Shown here: piece by piece, positions 1-7,464 of the stretch | Layout: every line of letters begins with the position of its first letter | How positions within the stretch are numbered: position 1 is the stretch's first letter | Source of the DNA: Prevotella sp. | GTDB lineage: Bacteria; Bacteroidota; Bacteroidia; Bacteroidales; Bacteroidaceae | DNA length: 64,000 nt | Assembly: GCA_017554145.1 (NCBI GenBank) | Contig: JAFZIZ010000008.1 | Coordinates: forward strand, 186,001-250,000 | Reading direction: 5' to 3' | Notes under the pieces: model-generated | What the model was told of the DNA's origin: nothing | What the model saw: the letters and a program-made list of their open reading frames with translations, nothing else | Databases searched by the model: none | Position numbers and translations under genes: made by a program

Positions 1-15
1 ACCTTTGTCCGCGAT

Positions 16-1230
16 ATGAAGAAAGGGATATTGTTTGGTTTGATTCTATTTGCCATCACTGCACAGGCAGGCAACAGAATATACTCGCCAACAGTGAAGA
101 CACTGACAACCATCGTCAATGACGACTGGCAGAACAGACCTGTGATGGAATTAGGGACGGACGATGTGCTGACCATCGGCTTCGATGAACTGTCGCACAA
201 CGCCCATCGCTATATCTGTCATCTCACGCGTTGCGAAGCCGACTGGACGGAAGCGACGGAGGTGTTTGAGAGCGACTGGCTGCAGGGCTTCAACGACTAT
301 CCGCTGGATGACTATCAGAACTCACTAAACACGACAGTGCTCTATACACACTATGAGTTGACGATACCCAACGACCAGTGTCGCCTCAGGATGAGCGGCA
401 ACTACCGACTGAGCATCTACGACGAGGACGCAGGACACGAGAAGGTACTCGACGCAGAGTTCTATGTTGTAGAACCACTGGTGAAGATGCAAATAGCAAT
501 GACAACGAATACAGATATTGATGCCAACAGGAGTCATCAGCAACTATCGATGGCAATCACCTACAATGACTTGCGTATCATCCGCCCTGACGAAGAACTT
601 TATACCGTTGTAATGCAAAACTGGAACGAAAAGACGGCACGCCTGAACCCCCGCCCCTCGTACACTAACCAGAAGGGACTGCAATGGGAACATCATCACG
701 AACTCATCTTCGATGCCGGCAATGAATACCATAAGTTTGAAGTGCTCGATGTGAGTCATCCCACGATGGGTATCGATCGCATCAGTTGGGACGGGCAACG
801 CTATCAAGCCTACCCCTTCGCTACAGGGCTGCGCCGTAACTACCTGACGGACGAGTCTGCCAACGGTGCCTTCCTCATCCGCAACAGCGACCGCACGGAG
901 ATTGACTATACCTGCGACTACGTATGGGTGAACTACACCTTGCAGTCAAACTATTGCGGCGACATCTATATCGACGGACAATGGACCAACAACAACGACG
1001 AGACAGCCTACAAGATGATTTATGATGCTGGCAGCAGTTGCTATCGCGCACAGATCATGCAGAAACAGGGATACTATTCCTACCATTACGTGACGAAGGA
1101 AGGAAAAACGGCACCGACAGAAGGCAACTTCTACCAGACAGGCAACACCTATCAGGCATTGGTTTATTACAAAGGACTGGGTGATCGCACTTGGCGACTG
1201 GTAGGCTATCGCGGATTAGACGCACGATAG
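16..1230 (+). CDS. Type IX secretion system plug-like protein (DUF5103 family)
   Basis: The 404-residue product has an N-terminal signal peptide (MKKGILFGLILFAITAQAG) and is otherwise a soluble, beta-rich protein. I recognise the DUF5103 family from the NRIYSPTVKTL start of the mature chain and the following pattern of short aromatic beta strands. In Bacteroidota such proteins bind the SprA translocon of the type IX secretion system and plug its periplasmic side. That role is known from the family and is inferred here. The first bases of the window (acctttg) look like the end of a TAnnTTTG promoter cut by the edge, which would put this gene first in its transcript. Its last 25 bases overlap the end of the convergent regulator gene. 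Confidence 0.85.
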   Translation: MKKGILFGLILFAITAQAGNRIYSPTVKTLTTIVNDDWQNRPVMELGTDDVLTIGFDELSHNAHRYICHLTRCEADWTEATEVFESDWLQGFNDYPLDDYQNSLNTTVLYTHYELTIPNDQCRLRMSGNYRLSIYDEDAGHEKVLDAEFYVVEPLVKMQIAMTTNTDIDANRSHQQLSMAITYNDLRIIRPDEELYTVVMQNWNEKTARLNPRPSYTNQKGLQWEHHHELIFDAGNEYHKFEVLDVSHPTMGIDRISWDGQRYQAYPFATGLRRNYLTDESANGAFLIRNSDRTEIDYTCDYVWVNYTLQSNYCGDIYIDGQWTNNNDETAYKMIYDAGSSCYRAQIMQKQGYYSYHYVTKEGKTAPTEGNFYQTGNTYQALVYYKGLGDRTWRLVGYRGLDAR

Positions 1231-3656
1231 TCGTCTGGCGTCTGACGATACTGGTGATAGAAACTGGCAATGAAGAAGTTCGGGGAAGCAAACTTCAGTT
1301 CCTCTGCAATCTCATCTACACTCTTATTAGTTCCCTGTAACATCTCAGCAGCACGCTGGAGACGGAAGGTCAGTACCAATGGTAACGGACTCTTATAGAG
1401 ATTGTCGGCTATCGTCTCATAGAACTGATCCAACTCCATACCTGCCATCACCGACAACTCATACATCGTGAGCGGACGGTCTTCATGGGTACTGACATAA
1501 GGTACCACCTGACCCATCACTTGCATGAAACTGCTATTTGCCTCATCAACAACATCTGTCTGGTTCGTATCAGAAGTACTGGGATGCAATACCTCATCAG
1601 CAAGGTCTTCACATCGCTTGGCATAAGCCTTGATCCTGTTCAGTATCGTAATCTCAATATTGCTGCGATTCAGTTTCAAACGCGTGTTACGGTTGTAATA
1701 AACAAAGTTGGCAATCAGCAATCCCAGCAACAGGACACCGAGGATAATATACAGGAAAGTCCTACGCCACCACGGCTGATTAACAGAGATAACCAGTTGA
1801 TAGGTCTCATCAGGGAATTCGTCTGGCGACATCGATGCCTGCAACTCCAACAGGTATTCGCCAGGCTCTATGCCGATAACGGGAAGGTGAAGCATTCCCA
1901 GTTCGTCTACCCTACCGTCTTTGTCGTAATAGGAATAGACGTGCCAGTCGTTAAGTCCATTAATGCGCACACGATAATAAGTCTGTGTCGGACGGAAATA
2001 GTTTCTGCCCGTGAAGACCATCGACAACGTGTTCTGGTTGTATTTCAGGTTGATCTTCTTAACAAGCGTGATGGCATTATCCAAAATGACAATACCCCCA
2101 TACTCCTCTCCTGTCTCTATCAACTGTCCGTTGACTGACAAACGAATCATTTTGGGATAGAGTTTCATATTGATATTACCAATCGTATGGAACGAGGCAG
2201 GATTGAACTCCACCACATGGTCTAAAGACTGCATGATGATAGTACCGTCGGGCAGTTTCATCGCTCTGCCATTGTCAAACGTTTCCTTGGGTATGTTATC
2301 CTCGTCATCATAACTGACAATCTTCTCCACTTCGCCATTCTCAAACAACAAAACGGAGATACCATTACTGGTAGCTACCCACAAACGATGGGCATCGTCC
2401 TCCACGATGGAATGAATCACATTGTTGGCCAGACCGTCAGTCATCGTATAGACAATAGGAGCCTTCTCTTTTCCTGTCTTATAGAGTCTCAACCCCGTAT
2501 AGGAACCATGCCACGTCCAGCCTCGGCTATCATGGAAGATACAGTTCACGCGACGAGGCAACGGCTCCTGATTCGCCTGTGCATGGTCGTACATCATTGC
2601 ACCATACTTCAATGCCTTCGGATTACTCCAATCGTAAGCCCTGAAGGGCGACTGAAAGGGTTTGGAATAGAGCAGTCCACGGTGCTCCGTACCAATCCAC
2701 ATACCTCCCTGCTTGTCAAAGACGATGTCGTTGATGTCGGTATTGATCTCTTGATAGTTGGCATTCCTAATGACCTTATAATGCTGTTGCTCTCCCGTGG
2801 TCATGTTATAGGTCAGATAACCGAATTGAGAGGCAACATATAGGAGTTGACCGTGAATTTCCATATTATTCAGATGGAAGGACTGTTCCATCACAACCTT
2901 CCACTCCCCCTTCATCACGTCAAAATGCAAGAGGATACCTCCCTCCTGTCCATTCCTAATTTGATAGATGCCATCTGGAGCCACTTCTACAACAGACGAC
3001 TGATTGTATATCTCCCTTCGCCGTTCGTCCAAGCCGAAATTACTGTAGATACGTTTTCCCGATGACACATCAAACACATCTACACTACTATCATCATAAA
3101 ACAGCAAAAACCTGTTCTGGAACTTCTCCACATCCTGCAATACCCTTCCCTTCTTGACAGAATATGACTTCTTAGTCCTGCTATTATAGAGTTCATGATT
3201 GGTCAATAGCATCACCGAACTATCTGCACAGACAAACAGGTCATCGGCTTTCTTATCGAACCCCATCTTCTTCAACTCTCCTTGCACATCTGTGACAAAA
3301 ACACCCATAATCAGATTTACGCAGGTCACCTGTTGTTTATCTTTCAGCCAAAGATGGAAATGGTCGTCAAAGTACAGATGATAGTGTCCCATGTATTTGG
3401 GAAGAGGATAGACATTCTCAGGTGTTGGGTCGATATGGACGAAATTAGAACCATCGTAGAAATTCACGTGTCCGATGGAAGATATGACAAGACGACCAGA
3501 CCGAGTGCAGGCAATAGTCTGTGCACTATTGTCAGCCAGTCCGTTAGAGGAATCATAAACCTTAAAAAGTCGATTCGATTCATCCGCAAACAATGGCATA
3601 CAAACTGTCAACAACAATGCTGACAACCATCCACGGAATATGGTCCTGAGAGTCAT
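1206..3656 (-). CDS. Membrane-anchored beta-propeller sensor with AraC-type DNA-binding domain
   Basis: The 816-residue protein has a signal peptide (about 1-24), a large periplasmic part with two-component-regulator propeller repeats, a Y_Y_Y-type domain before the membrane (about 555-625), one transmembrane segment (about 634-655) and a C-terminal AraC helix-turn-helix region (about 725-813; MYELSVMAGMELDQFY and the later SVDEIAEELKF..NFF). No histidine kinase or receiver domain is visible. It is therefore a short, one-piece relative of the hybrid two-component systems that sense glycans or envelope signals. The ligand and targets cannot be read from the sequence. A good promoter lies upstream on the minus strand (TTTG at 3714-3717, 19 bases, TATCTTTG at 3687-3694). 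Confidence 0.85.
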   Translation of the reverse strand: MTLRTIFRGWLSALLLTVCMPLFADESNRLFKVYDSSNGLADNSAQTIACTRSGRLVISSIGHVNFYDGSNFVHIDPTPENVYPLPKYMGHYHLYFDDHFHLWLKDKQQVTCVNLIMGVFVTDVQGELKKMGFDKKADDLFVCADSSVMLLTNHELYNSRTKKSYSVKKGRVLQDVEKFQNRFLLFYDDSSVDVFDVSSGKRIYSNFGLDERRREIYNQSSVVEVAPDGIYQIRNGQEGGILLHFDVMKGEWKVVMEQSFHLNNMEIHGQLLYVASQFGYLTYNMTTGEQQHYKVIRNANYQEINTDINDIVFDKQGGMWIGTEHRGLLYSKPFQSPFRAYDWSNPKALKYGAMMYDHAQANQEPLPRRVNCIFHDSRGWTWHGSYTGLRLYKTGKEKAPIVYTMTDGLANNVIHSIVEDDAHRLWVATSNGISVLLFENGEVEKIVSYDDEDNIPKETFDNGRAMKLPDGTIIMQSLDHVVEFNPASFHTIGNINMKLYPKMIRLSVNGQLIETGEEYGGIVILDNAITLVKKINLKYNQNTLSMVFTGRNYFRPTQTYYRVRINGLNDWHVYSYYDKDGRVDELGMLHLPVIGIEPGEYLLELQASMSPDEFPDETYQLVISVNQPWWRRTFLYIILGVLLLGLLIANFVYYNRNTRLKLNRSNIEITILNRIKAYAKRCEDLADEVLHPSTSDTNQTDVVDEANSSFMQVMGQVVPYVSTHEDRPLTMYELSVMAGMELDQFYETIADNLYKSPLPLVLTFRLQRAAEMLQGTNKSVDEIAEELKFASPNFFIASFYHQYRQTPDDYRASNPR

Positions 3657-3686
3657 ACTATTTTAAGGTTTGTAGTCTATACCCTG

Positions 3687-3717
3687 CAAAGATAAAGAAA
3701 AAGTTTGAATCACCAAA
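3687..3717 (-). promoter_or_regulatory. Promoter of the propeller/AraC regulator
   Basis: On the minus strand TTTG (3714-3717) is followed after 19 bases by TATCTTTG (3687-3694). This matches the Bacteroidota primary sigma pattern and sits about 30 bases before the start codon at 3656. Confidence 0.7.
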
Positions 3718-3725
3718 CATTTTAA

Positions 3726-3762
3726 ATAAAAAAAAGAGTTCTCTCATCAAAAGAGAACTCTC
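3726..3762 (-). terminator. Intrinsic terminator of tRNA-Pro
   Basis: A perfect hairpin (AGAGTTCTCT with loop, then AGAGAACTCT) stands just after the tRNA 3' end. On the minus strand it is followed by a run of T residues. Confidence 0.85.
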
Positions 3763-3769
3763 TGAGAAG

Positions 3770-3842
3770 TCGAGGTGACAGGACTCGAACCTGCGACAGC
3801 CTGGTCCCAAACCAGGAACGCTACCAACTGCGCTACACCTCG
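3770..3842 (-). tRNA. tRNA-Pro (anticodon TGG)
   Basis: On the minus strand the gene folds as a cloverleaf. The acceptor arms are CGAGGTG and CACCTCG, the anticodon stem is CCTGG/CCAGG with loop TTTGGGA (anticodon TGG), and the T arm is GCAGG-TTCGAGT-CCTGT. CCA is not encoded. It has its own promoter and terminator, so it is a single-gene transcript. Confidence 0.95.
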
Positions 3843-3859
3843 TTGCTTCAAAAGCGGTG

Positions 3860-3891
3860 CAAAGGTACATCTTTTTTATGACCCCTGCAAA
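3860..3891 (-). promoter_or_regulatory. Promoter of tRNA-Pro
   Basis: On the minus strand TTTG (3888-3891), 20 bases, then TACCTTTG (3860-3867). Transcription would start about 10 bases before the tRNA. Confidence 0.75.
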
Positions 3892-3910
3892 TTTTTCAGC
3901 AATTATTTGA

Positions 3911-3963
3911 TGCTTTGCATCGAAACTGCTTACGCTCAGCAGATTTGAGCAAGCTCAATCTGC
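3911..3963. repeat. Cluster of short palindromes behind spt
   Basis: Three neighbouring inverted repeats fill the gap after the spt stop codon: GATGC-TTT-GCATC (3911-3923), an imperfect CTGCT/AGCAG pair, and a longer one at 3939-3963 with arms GCAGATTTGAGC and GCTCAATCTGC. No T-run follows, so this is not a classical terminator. It may be a REP-like element. Confidence 0.5.
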
Positions 3964-3968
3964 ATTCG

Positions 3969-5165
3969 CTAAATCGCAGCTTTGATGATTCCTTGCTCTA
4001 CGAAGATCTTCTTCAAGGCTTTTACGGAACGGTCAACCTGTTCTTCCGTATGTGTCGCCATCAATGCATAACGTACCAGCGTATCTTGAGGAGCACATGC
4101 TGGTGGGATGACAGGATTGATGAACACGCCTGCCTTGAAAGCAAGAGAAGTAACCAAGAAAGTCTTATCCACATCACGTACATACAACGGGATGATTGGA
4201 CTCTCTGTTTCACCAATCTCAAAGCCTTCCTCACGGAAACGTTTCAAGGCGTATTTGGTTACCTTCCACAATGCCTCGATACGCTCAGGCTCCTGCTGAA
4301 TGATATGCAATGCCTCCATAGCTGCGGCAGTAGCAGCGGGAGTATTAGATGCAGAGAAGATATACGTACGACAGGTATGACGGAGGAAGTTGATGGTATC
4401 CCAGTCGGCAGCGATGAAACCACCGATAGAAGCCAGCGACTTCGAGAAAGTACCCATAATCAGATCAACCTCATCAGTCAGTCCGAAATGGTCACAAACG
4501 CCACGTCCCTGTTTGCCGAAGACACCGATTCCGTGAGCCTCATCCACCATGATAGAACAGTTGTACTTGTGCTTCAGTTCCACAATCTCAGGAAGTTTGG
4601 CAAGATCGCCTTCCATAGAGAACACGCCATCCACCACAATCAGTTTGATAGCCTCCTGTGGTAATTTCTGGAGCACACGCTCCAAATCTTCCATATCATT
4701 GTGCTTGTAGTGCAACTGCTTGGCAAACGAAAGACGACGACCGTCCACAATACTTGCATGGTCACGATCGTCGCAGATAATATAGTCGTCTTTTCCAACT
4801 ACCATTGCCAAAACGCCCTGATTTACAGAGAAACCTGTAGAGAAGCATAGACAATCGTCCTTACCAATAAACTCCGAGATTTCCTTTTCCAACTGTACAT
4901 GCAAGTCAAGTGTTCCATTCAGGAAACGGCTACCTGCACAACCAGAACCGTATTTATCCAAAGCGGCTTTAGCAGCATCAATAATACGCTGGTCACCTGT
5001 CAGTCCCGTATAAGCGTTTGAACCAAACATAAGCACCTTATGACCGCCCATCTCCACTTCAGTTCCCTGCTTTCCTTCGATAGCGCGGAAATAAGGATAC
5101 ACATCAGCTTCCATGAACTTTTGTGGCTCACGATAGTGCTTGTATTTCTCTTGTAACTGTCCCAT
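3969..5165 (-). CDS. spt: Serine palmitoyltransferase (alpha-oxoamine synthase)
   Basis: The 398-residue protein is a PLP-dependent alpha-oxoamine synthase. It shows the DEAHG motif (Asp208-His211) and the cofactor lysine in TFSKS (Lys242), with glycine-rich SGCAGSRFLNG near residue 75. In Bacteroidales the enzyme of this length and type condenses L-serine with a long-chain acyl-CoA/ACP to give 3-ketosphinganine, the first step of sphingolipid synthesis. KBL (2-amino-3-ketobutyrate ligase) is the main alternative, but the N-terminal region with YPYFRAIEG fits serine palmitoyltransferase better. It is divergent from a lipid kinase gene. The promoter box TAACTTTG lies at 5207-5214 on the minus strand. 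Confidence 0.85.
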   Translation of the reverse strand: MGQLQEKYKHYREPQKFMEADVYPYFRAIEGKQGTEVEMGGHKVLMFGSNAYTGLTGDQRIIDAAKAALDKYGSGCAGSRFLNGTLDLHVQLEKEISEFIGKDDCLCFSTGFSVNQGVLAMVVGKDDYIICDDRDHASIVDGRRLSFAKQLHYKHNDMEDLERVLQKLPQEAIKLIVVDGVFSMEGDLAKLPEIVELKHKYNCSIMVDEAHGIGVFGKQGRGVCDHFGLTDEVDLIMGTFSKSLASIGGFIAADWDTINFLRHTCRTYIFSASNTPAATAAAMEALHIIQQEPERIEALWKVTKYALKRFREEGFEIGETESPIIPLYVRDVDKTFLVTSLAFKAGVFINPVIPPACAPQDTLVRYALMATHTEEQVDRSVKALKKIFVEQGIIKAAI

Positions 5166-5206
5166 TCCGATAAGGTATAGTTTCGTTAATTTTTATTTTC
5201 AGGCTG

Positions 5207-5214
5207 CAAAGTTA
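5207..5214 (-). promoter_or_regulatory. -7 element of spt
   Basis: TAACTTTG on the minus strand, 41 bases before the spt start. No clear TTTG was found at -33. Confidence 0.55.
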
Positions 5215-5309
5215 CACATTTTTTACTAAATAGTGCACATTTTATGAGATAAATCGTGATTTTATTGAAAAATATCTTTTCCTAACATGCTATTTCGACC
5301 AAAAAATTG

Positions 5310-5317
5310 TACTTTTG
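5310..5317 (+). promoter_or_regulatory. -7 element of the lipid kinase gene
   Basis: TACTTTTG matches TAnnTTTG and ends only nine bases before the ATG at 5327. Transcription should begin within a few bases of the start codon, giving a nearly leaderless message. The upstream in-frame TTG lies inside the promoter box and cannot be the start. Confidence 0.6.
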
Positions 5318-5326
5318 CAAAAGATT

Positions 5327-6364
5327 ATGAGTAAGAAAATTCGCATTACATTCATCATAAATCCGATATCCGGCAATCAAAACAAGGACGATATTCCCAG
5401 AATGATTGCCGAGGAGATTGACAGTAAACGCTTCGATACGGATATCCGCATGACAGACCATAAAGGACACGCTGCTGAAATTGCCAAGCAATGTGCCTCA
5501 GAGGGTATCGACGCTGTCGTTGCAGTAGGAGGCGATGGAACTGTGAATGAAGTAGCACGATCGCTAACACACACTCAGACGGCATTGGGTATTATTCCTT
5601 GCGGCTCTGGTAACGGGCTTGCCCGCCATTTGTGTATCCCGATGAATATCCGTAAGGCATTGAAGATTATCAACCAGTGTCAGATAGAAGAGTTCGACTA
5701 TGGAGTCATCAATGATATTCCTTTCTTCTGTACCTGTGGCATGGGCTTCGATGCTTTCATATCCTTGAAGTTTGCAGAGGCAGGCAAACGCGGACCCATC
5801 ACCTATGTGGAAAACGTACTGAAGGAAGGATTGAAATACAAACCTGAGACCTATGAGGTGGAAGACGAGACAGGTGCAAAAAGATACAAGGCTTTCCTGA
5901 TTGCCTGTGCCAATGCCTCGCAATACGGCAACAATGCTTATATTGCTCCTGGGGCCACGATGAAAGACGGTGAGATGGACGTGGTAATCATGGAGCCGTT
6001 CACTGCCCTTGATGCCCCACAGATCGCAGCCGACCTGTTTATGAAAACCTTCGGCAACAACTCGAAGATCAAGACCTTCCGTGCCAAGCAAATCCAGATC
6101 CACCGTAAAGAGCCTGGTGCCATCCATTTCGACGGCGACCCACTGATGACCGATGCAGATATTAGTGTACACATCGAGCACAACGGTATCCGCATCGTGA
6201 CCAATCCAGAAGCTATCGAGGACGCCAGCCAACCCAACTTCCTGTTGAATGCTTTCAGCGATCTCTTTAATAATATTAATAATGTACGAGAAGATATCGA
6301 AAAAGGAGGTCGCCGCATTCAGGTCATCAACAAGCTGATGCTTCGTAAACTCTCGAAACTGTAG
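5327..6364 (+). CDS. Diacylglycerol/sphingosine kinase-family lipid kinase
   Basis: The 345-residue protein has the DAG-kinase catalytic domain with the nucleotide-binding motif GGDGTVNEV (from residue 68), the N-terminal FIINPISG strand and the PCGSGNGLAR motif (about residue 92). Family members phosphorylate a lipid hydroxyl with ATP. The substrate could be diacylglycerol, undecaprenol or a sphingoid base. The start is taken at ATG 5327 because the promoter box excludes the earlier TTG. Its head-to-head position with serine palmitoyltransferase suggests a sphingolipid substrate, but this is inference from context only. A tiny Cys-rich gene follows five bases later. Confidence 0.85.
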   Translation: MSKKIRITFIINPISGNQNKDDIPRMIAEEIDSKRFDTDIRMTDHKGHAAEIAKQCASEGIDAVVAVGGDGTVNEVARSLTHTQTALGIIPCGSGNGLARHLCIPMNIRKALKIINQCQIEEFDYGVINDIPFFCTCGMGFDAFISLKFAEAGKRGPITYVENVLKEGLKYKPETYEVEDETGAKRYKAFLIACANASQYGNNAYIAPGATMKDGEMDVVIMEPFTALDAPQIAADLFMKTFGNNSKIKTFRAKQIQIHRKEPGAIHFDGDPLMTDADISVHIEHNGIRIVTNPEAIEDASQPNFLLNAFSDLFNNINNVREDIEKGGRRIQVINKLMLRKLSKL

Positions 6365-6368
6365 TCCC

Positions 6369-6530
6369 ATGCAGATCATTCTCGTCATCATCATTCTTCT
6401 CTTGGCAATAGGATATGCTGCGTGGCGTATCTACCATACCTTTCGAGACCCTTGCCGAGACTGCGAACTGAGAAAAAACTGCCAGAAAAAGCACCAGAAT
6501 TGTTGTCAGAATACTTGTCATTGCAAATAA
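6369..6530 (+). CDS. FeoB-associated-type Cys-rich small membrane protein
   Basis: A 53-residue product starts four bases after the lipid kinase stop. An N-terminal hydrophobic helix (about 3-18) is followed by a basic stretch and a cytoplasmic tail with Cys at 29, 32, 38, 45, 46, 50 and 52. The CxxCxLxxxC spacing and length resemble the FeoB-associated Cys-rich membrane protein family, which is usually encoded next to feoB. No feo gene is near, so the link with iron is uncertain. Close spacing suggests co-transcription with the kinase. Confidence 0.6.
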   Translation: MQIILVIIILLLAIGYAAWRIYHTFRDPCRDCELRKNCQKKHQNCCQNTCHCK

Positions 6531-6553
6531 ATAACAAAAAAATCACGTTTTTC

Positions 6554-6585
6554 TTTGGTATTTTACTTACTTATTCGTACCTTTG
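6554..6585 (+). promoter_or_regulatory. Promoter of tRNA-Cys
   Basis: TTTG (6554-6557), 20 bases, TACCTTTG (6578-6585), about 18 bases before the tRNA. Confidence 0.75.
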
Positions 6586-6603
6586 CATCCGCTAAGATGA
6601 CAA

Positions 6604-6675
6604 GGTGCCTTGGATGAGTGGCTTAGTCAACGGTCTGCAAAACCGTCTACGGCGGTTCGAATCCGCCAGGCACCT
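6604..6675 (+). tRNA. tRNA-Cys (anticodon GCA)
   Basis: Cloverleaf with acceptor GGTGCCT/AGGCACC and discriminator T, anticodon stem ACGGT/ACCGT around loop CTGCAAA (anticodon GCA), and T arm GGCGG-TTCGAAT-CCGCC. The T at position 73 is the known cysteine identity base. CCA is not encoded. Confidence 0.95.
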
Positions 6676-6687
6676 CATAGGAAAAGC

Positions 6688-6718
6688 AATCGGGAGATTT
6701 TGAATCTCCCGATTTTTT
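6688..6718 (+). terminator. Intrinsic terminator after tRNA-Cys
   Basis: Perfect 12-base arms AATCGGGAGATT and AATCTCCCGATT around a three-base loop, then a T-run. On the opposite strand it may also end the convergent TetR gene. Confidence 0.85.
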
Positions 6719-6724
6719 GTTTGA

Positions 6725-7345
6725 TTAGAATTTCGCTTCGTTCAGTATCTTCAGTCCTTTCTCTGTAGAGAAACCACGAAGAGGTACCAACAGCAGATTG
6801 GTAAATATCTCTTCCAGCGAATACTTATTATATAGATTTACTTTCATCACATACTGGGCGATGGCCTCAAACAGATGCGGAAGAATAGTATAGTCGACAT
6901 CTGCACGGAACAGTCCTTCCTTCACACCACGCTGCATAAACAGCAAAAACTGTTCCTTGTTCTCCTCACGTTGACTCTCCATATATTTCACGATCATGGG
7001 ATAGCGGATAATATCCTTATAAAAGGCAGGATTGACATCATGCGACTCCTTCACTCGTAGGCGATAAGCCTCCAAGATAATCTCTATGACGTGGTGCCCC
7101 TCTTCTCCGTACTTCCTCAATTGTTCACGCTTAGTCTGGGTGTGTCTCTTCACCACCTCAAAGAGCAACGACTCTTTGTCTCCATAAATCTCATAGAGCG
7201 TACGCTTTGAAATACTCAGTGCGTTGGCAATATCGTCCATCTTCACATCCTTGATTCCTTTCTCCACAAAAGCCATTGTTGCCGTTTGGAGAATCTTCTC
7301 TTTTAATGCGAGACGGTAAGCCGTCAAATCTTTTATTTCTTGCAT
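6725..7345 (-). CDS. TetR/AcrR-family transcriptional regulator
   Basis: The 206-residue protein has a TetR N-terminal DNA-binding domain (about residues 12-60; KILQTATMAFVEKGIKDVKM then a helix-turn-helix with SKRTLYEIYGDKESLL) and an all-alpha C-terminal ligand domain. These repressors normally control themselves or a divergent neighbour. Here the divergent gene is malic enzyme, which starts 119 bases away, but no clear palindromic operator was recognised. The promoter box TATCTTTG lies at 7364-7371 on the minus strand. Confidence 0.85.
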   Translation of the reverse strand: MQEIKDLTAYRLALKEKILQTATMAFVEKGIKDVKMDDIANALSISKRTLYEIYGDKESLLFEVVKRHTQTKREQLRKYGEEGHHVIEIILEAYRLRVKESHDVNPAFYKDIIRYPMIVKYMESQREENKEQFLLFMQRGVKEGLFRADVDYTILPHLFEAIAQYVMKVNLYNKYSLEEIFTNLLLVPLRGFSTEKGLKILNEAKF

Positions 7346-7363
7346 ATGTAGTCAATTTGAAAG

Positions 7364-7371
7364 CAAAGATA
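7364..7371 (-). promoter_or_regulatory. -7 element of the TetR gene
   Basis: TATCTTTG on the minus strand, 18 bases before the start codon. Confidence 0.55.
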
Positions 7372-7413
7372 CTAAAAAGATTAAAAAAACGCTCGTATTC
7401 AATTAGTTTTTTG

Positions 7414-7421
7414 TAATTTTG
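7414..7421 (+). promoter_or_regulatory. -7 element of malic enzyme
   Basis: TAATTTTG, 43 bases before the malic enzyme ATG. Confidence 0.55.
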
Positions 7422-7464
7422 CGCGAAATTTTAGAAAGTAATTGACACAAAACACGTATCACGT

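Noticed and set aside
5564..6394. Minus-strand frame opposite the lipid kinase gene
   Set aside because: The sense frame carries clear kinase motifs; the antisense one has none.
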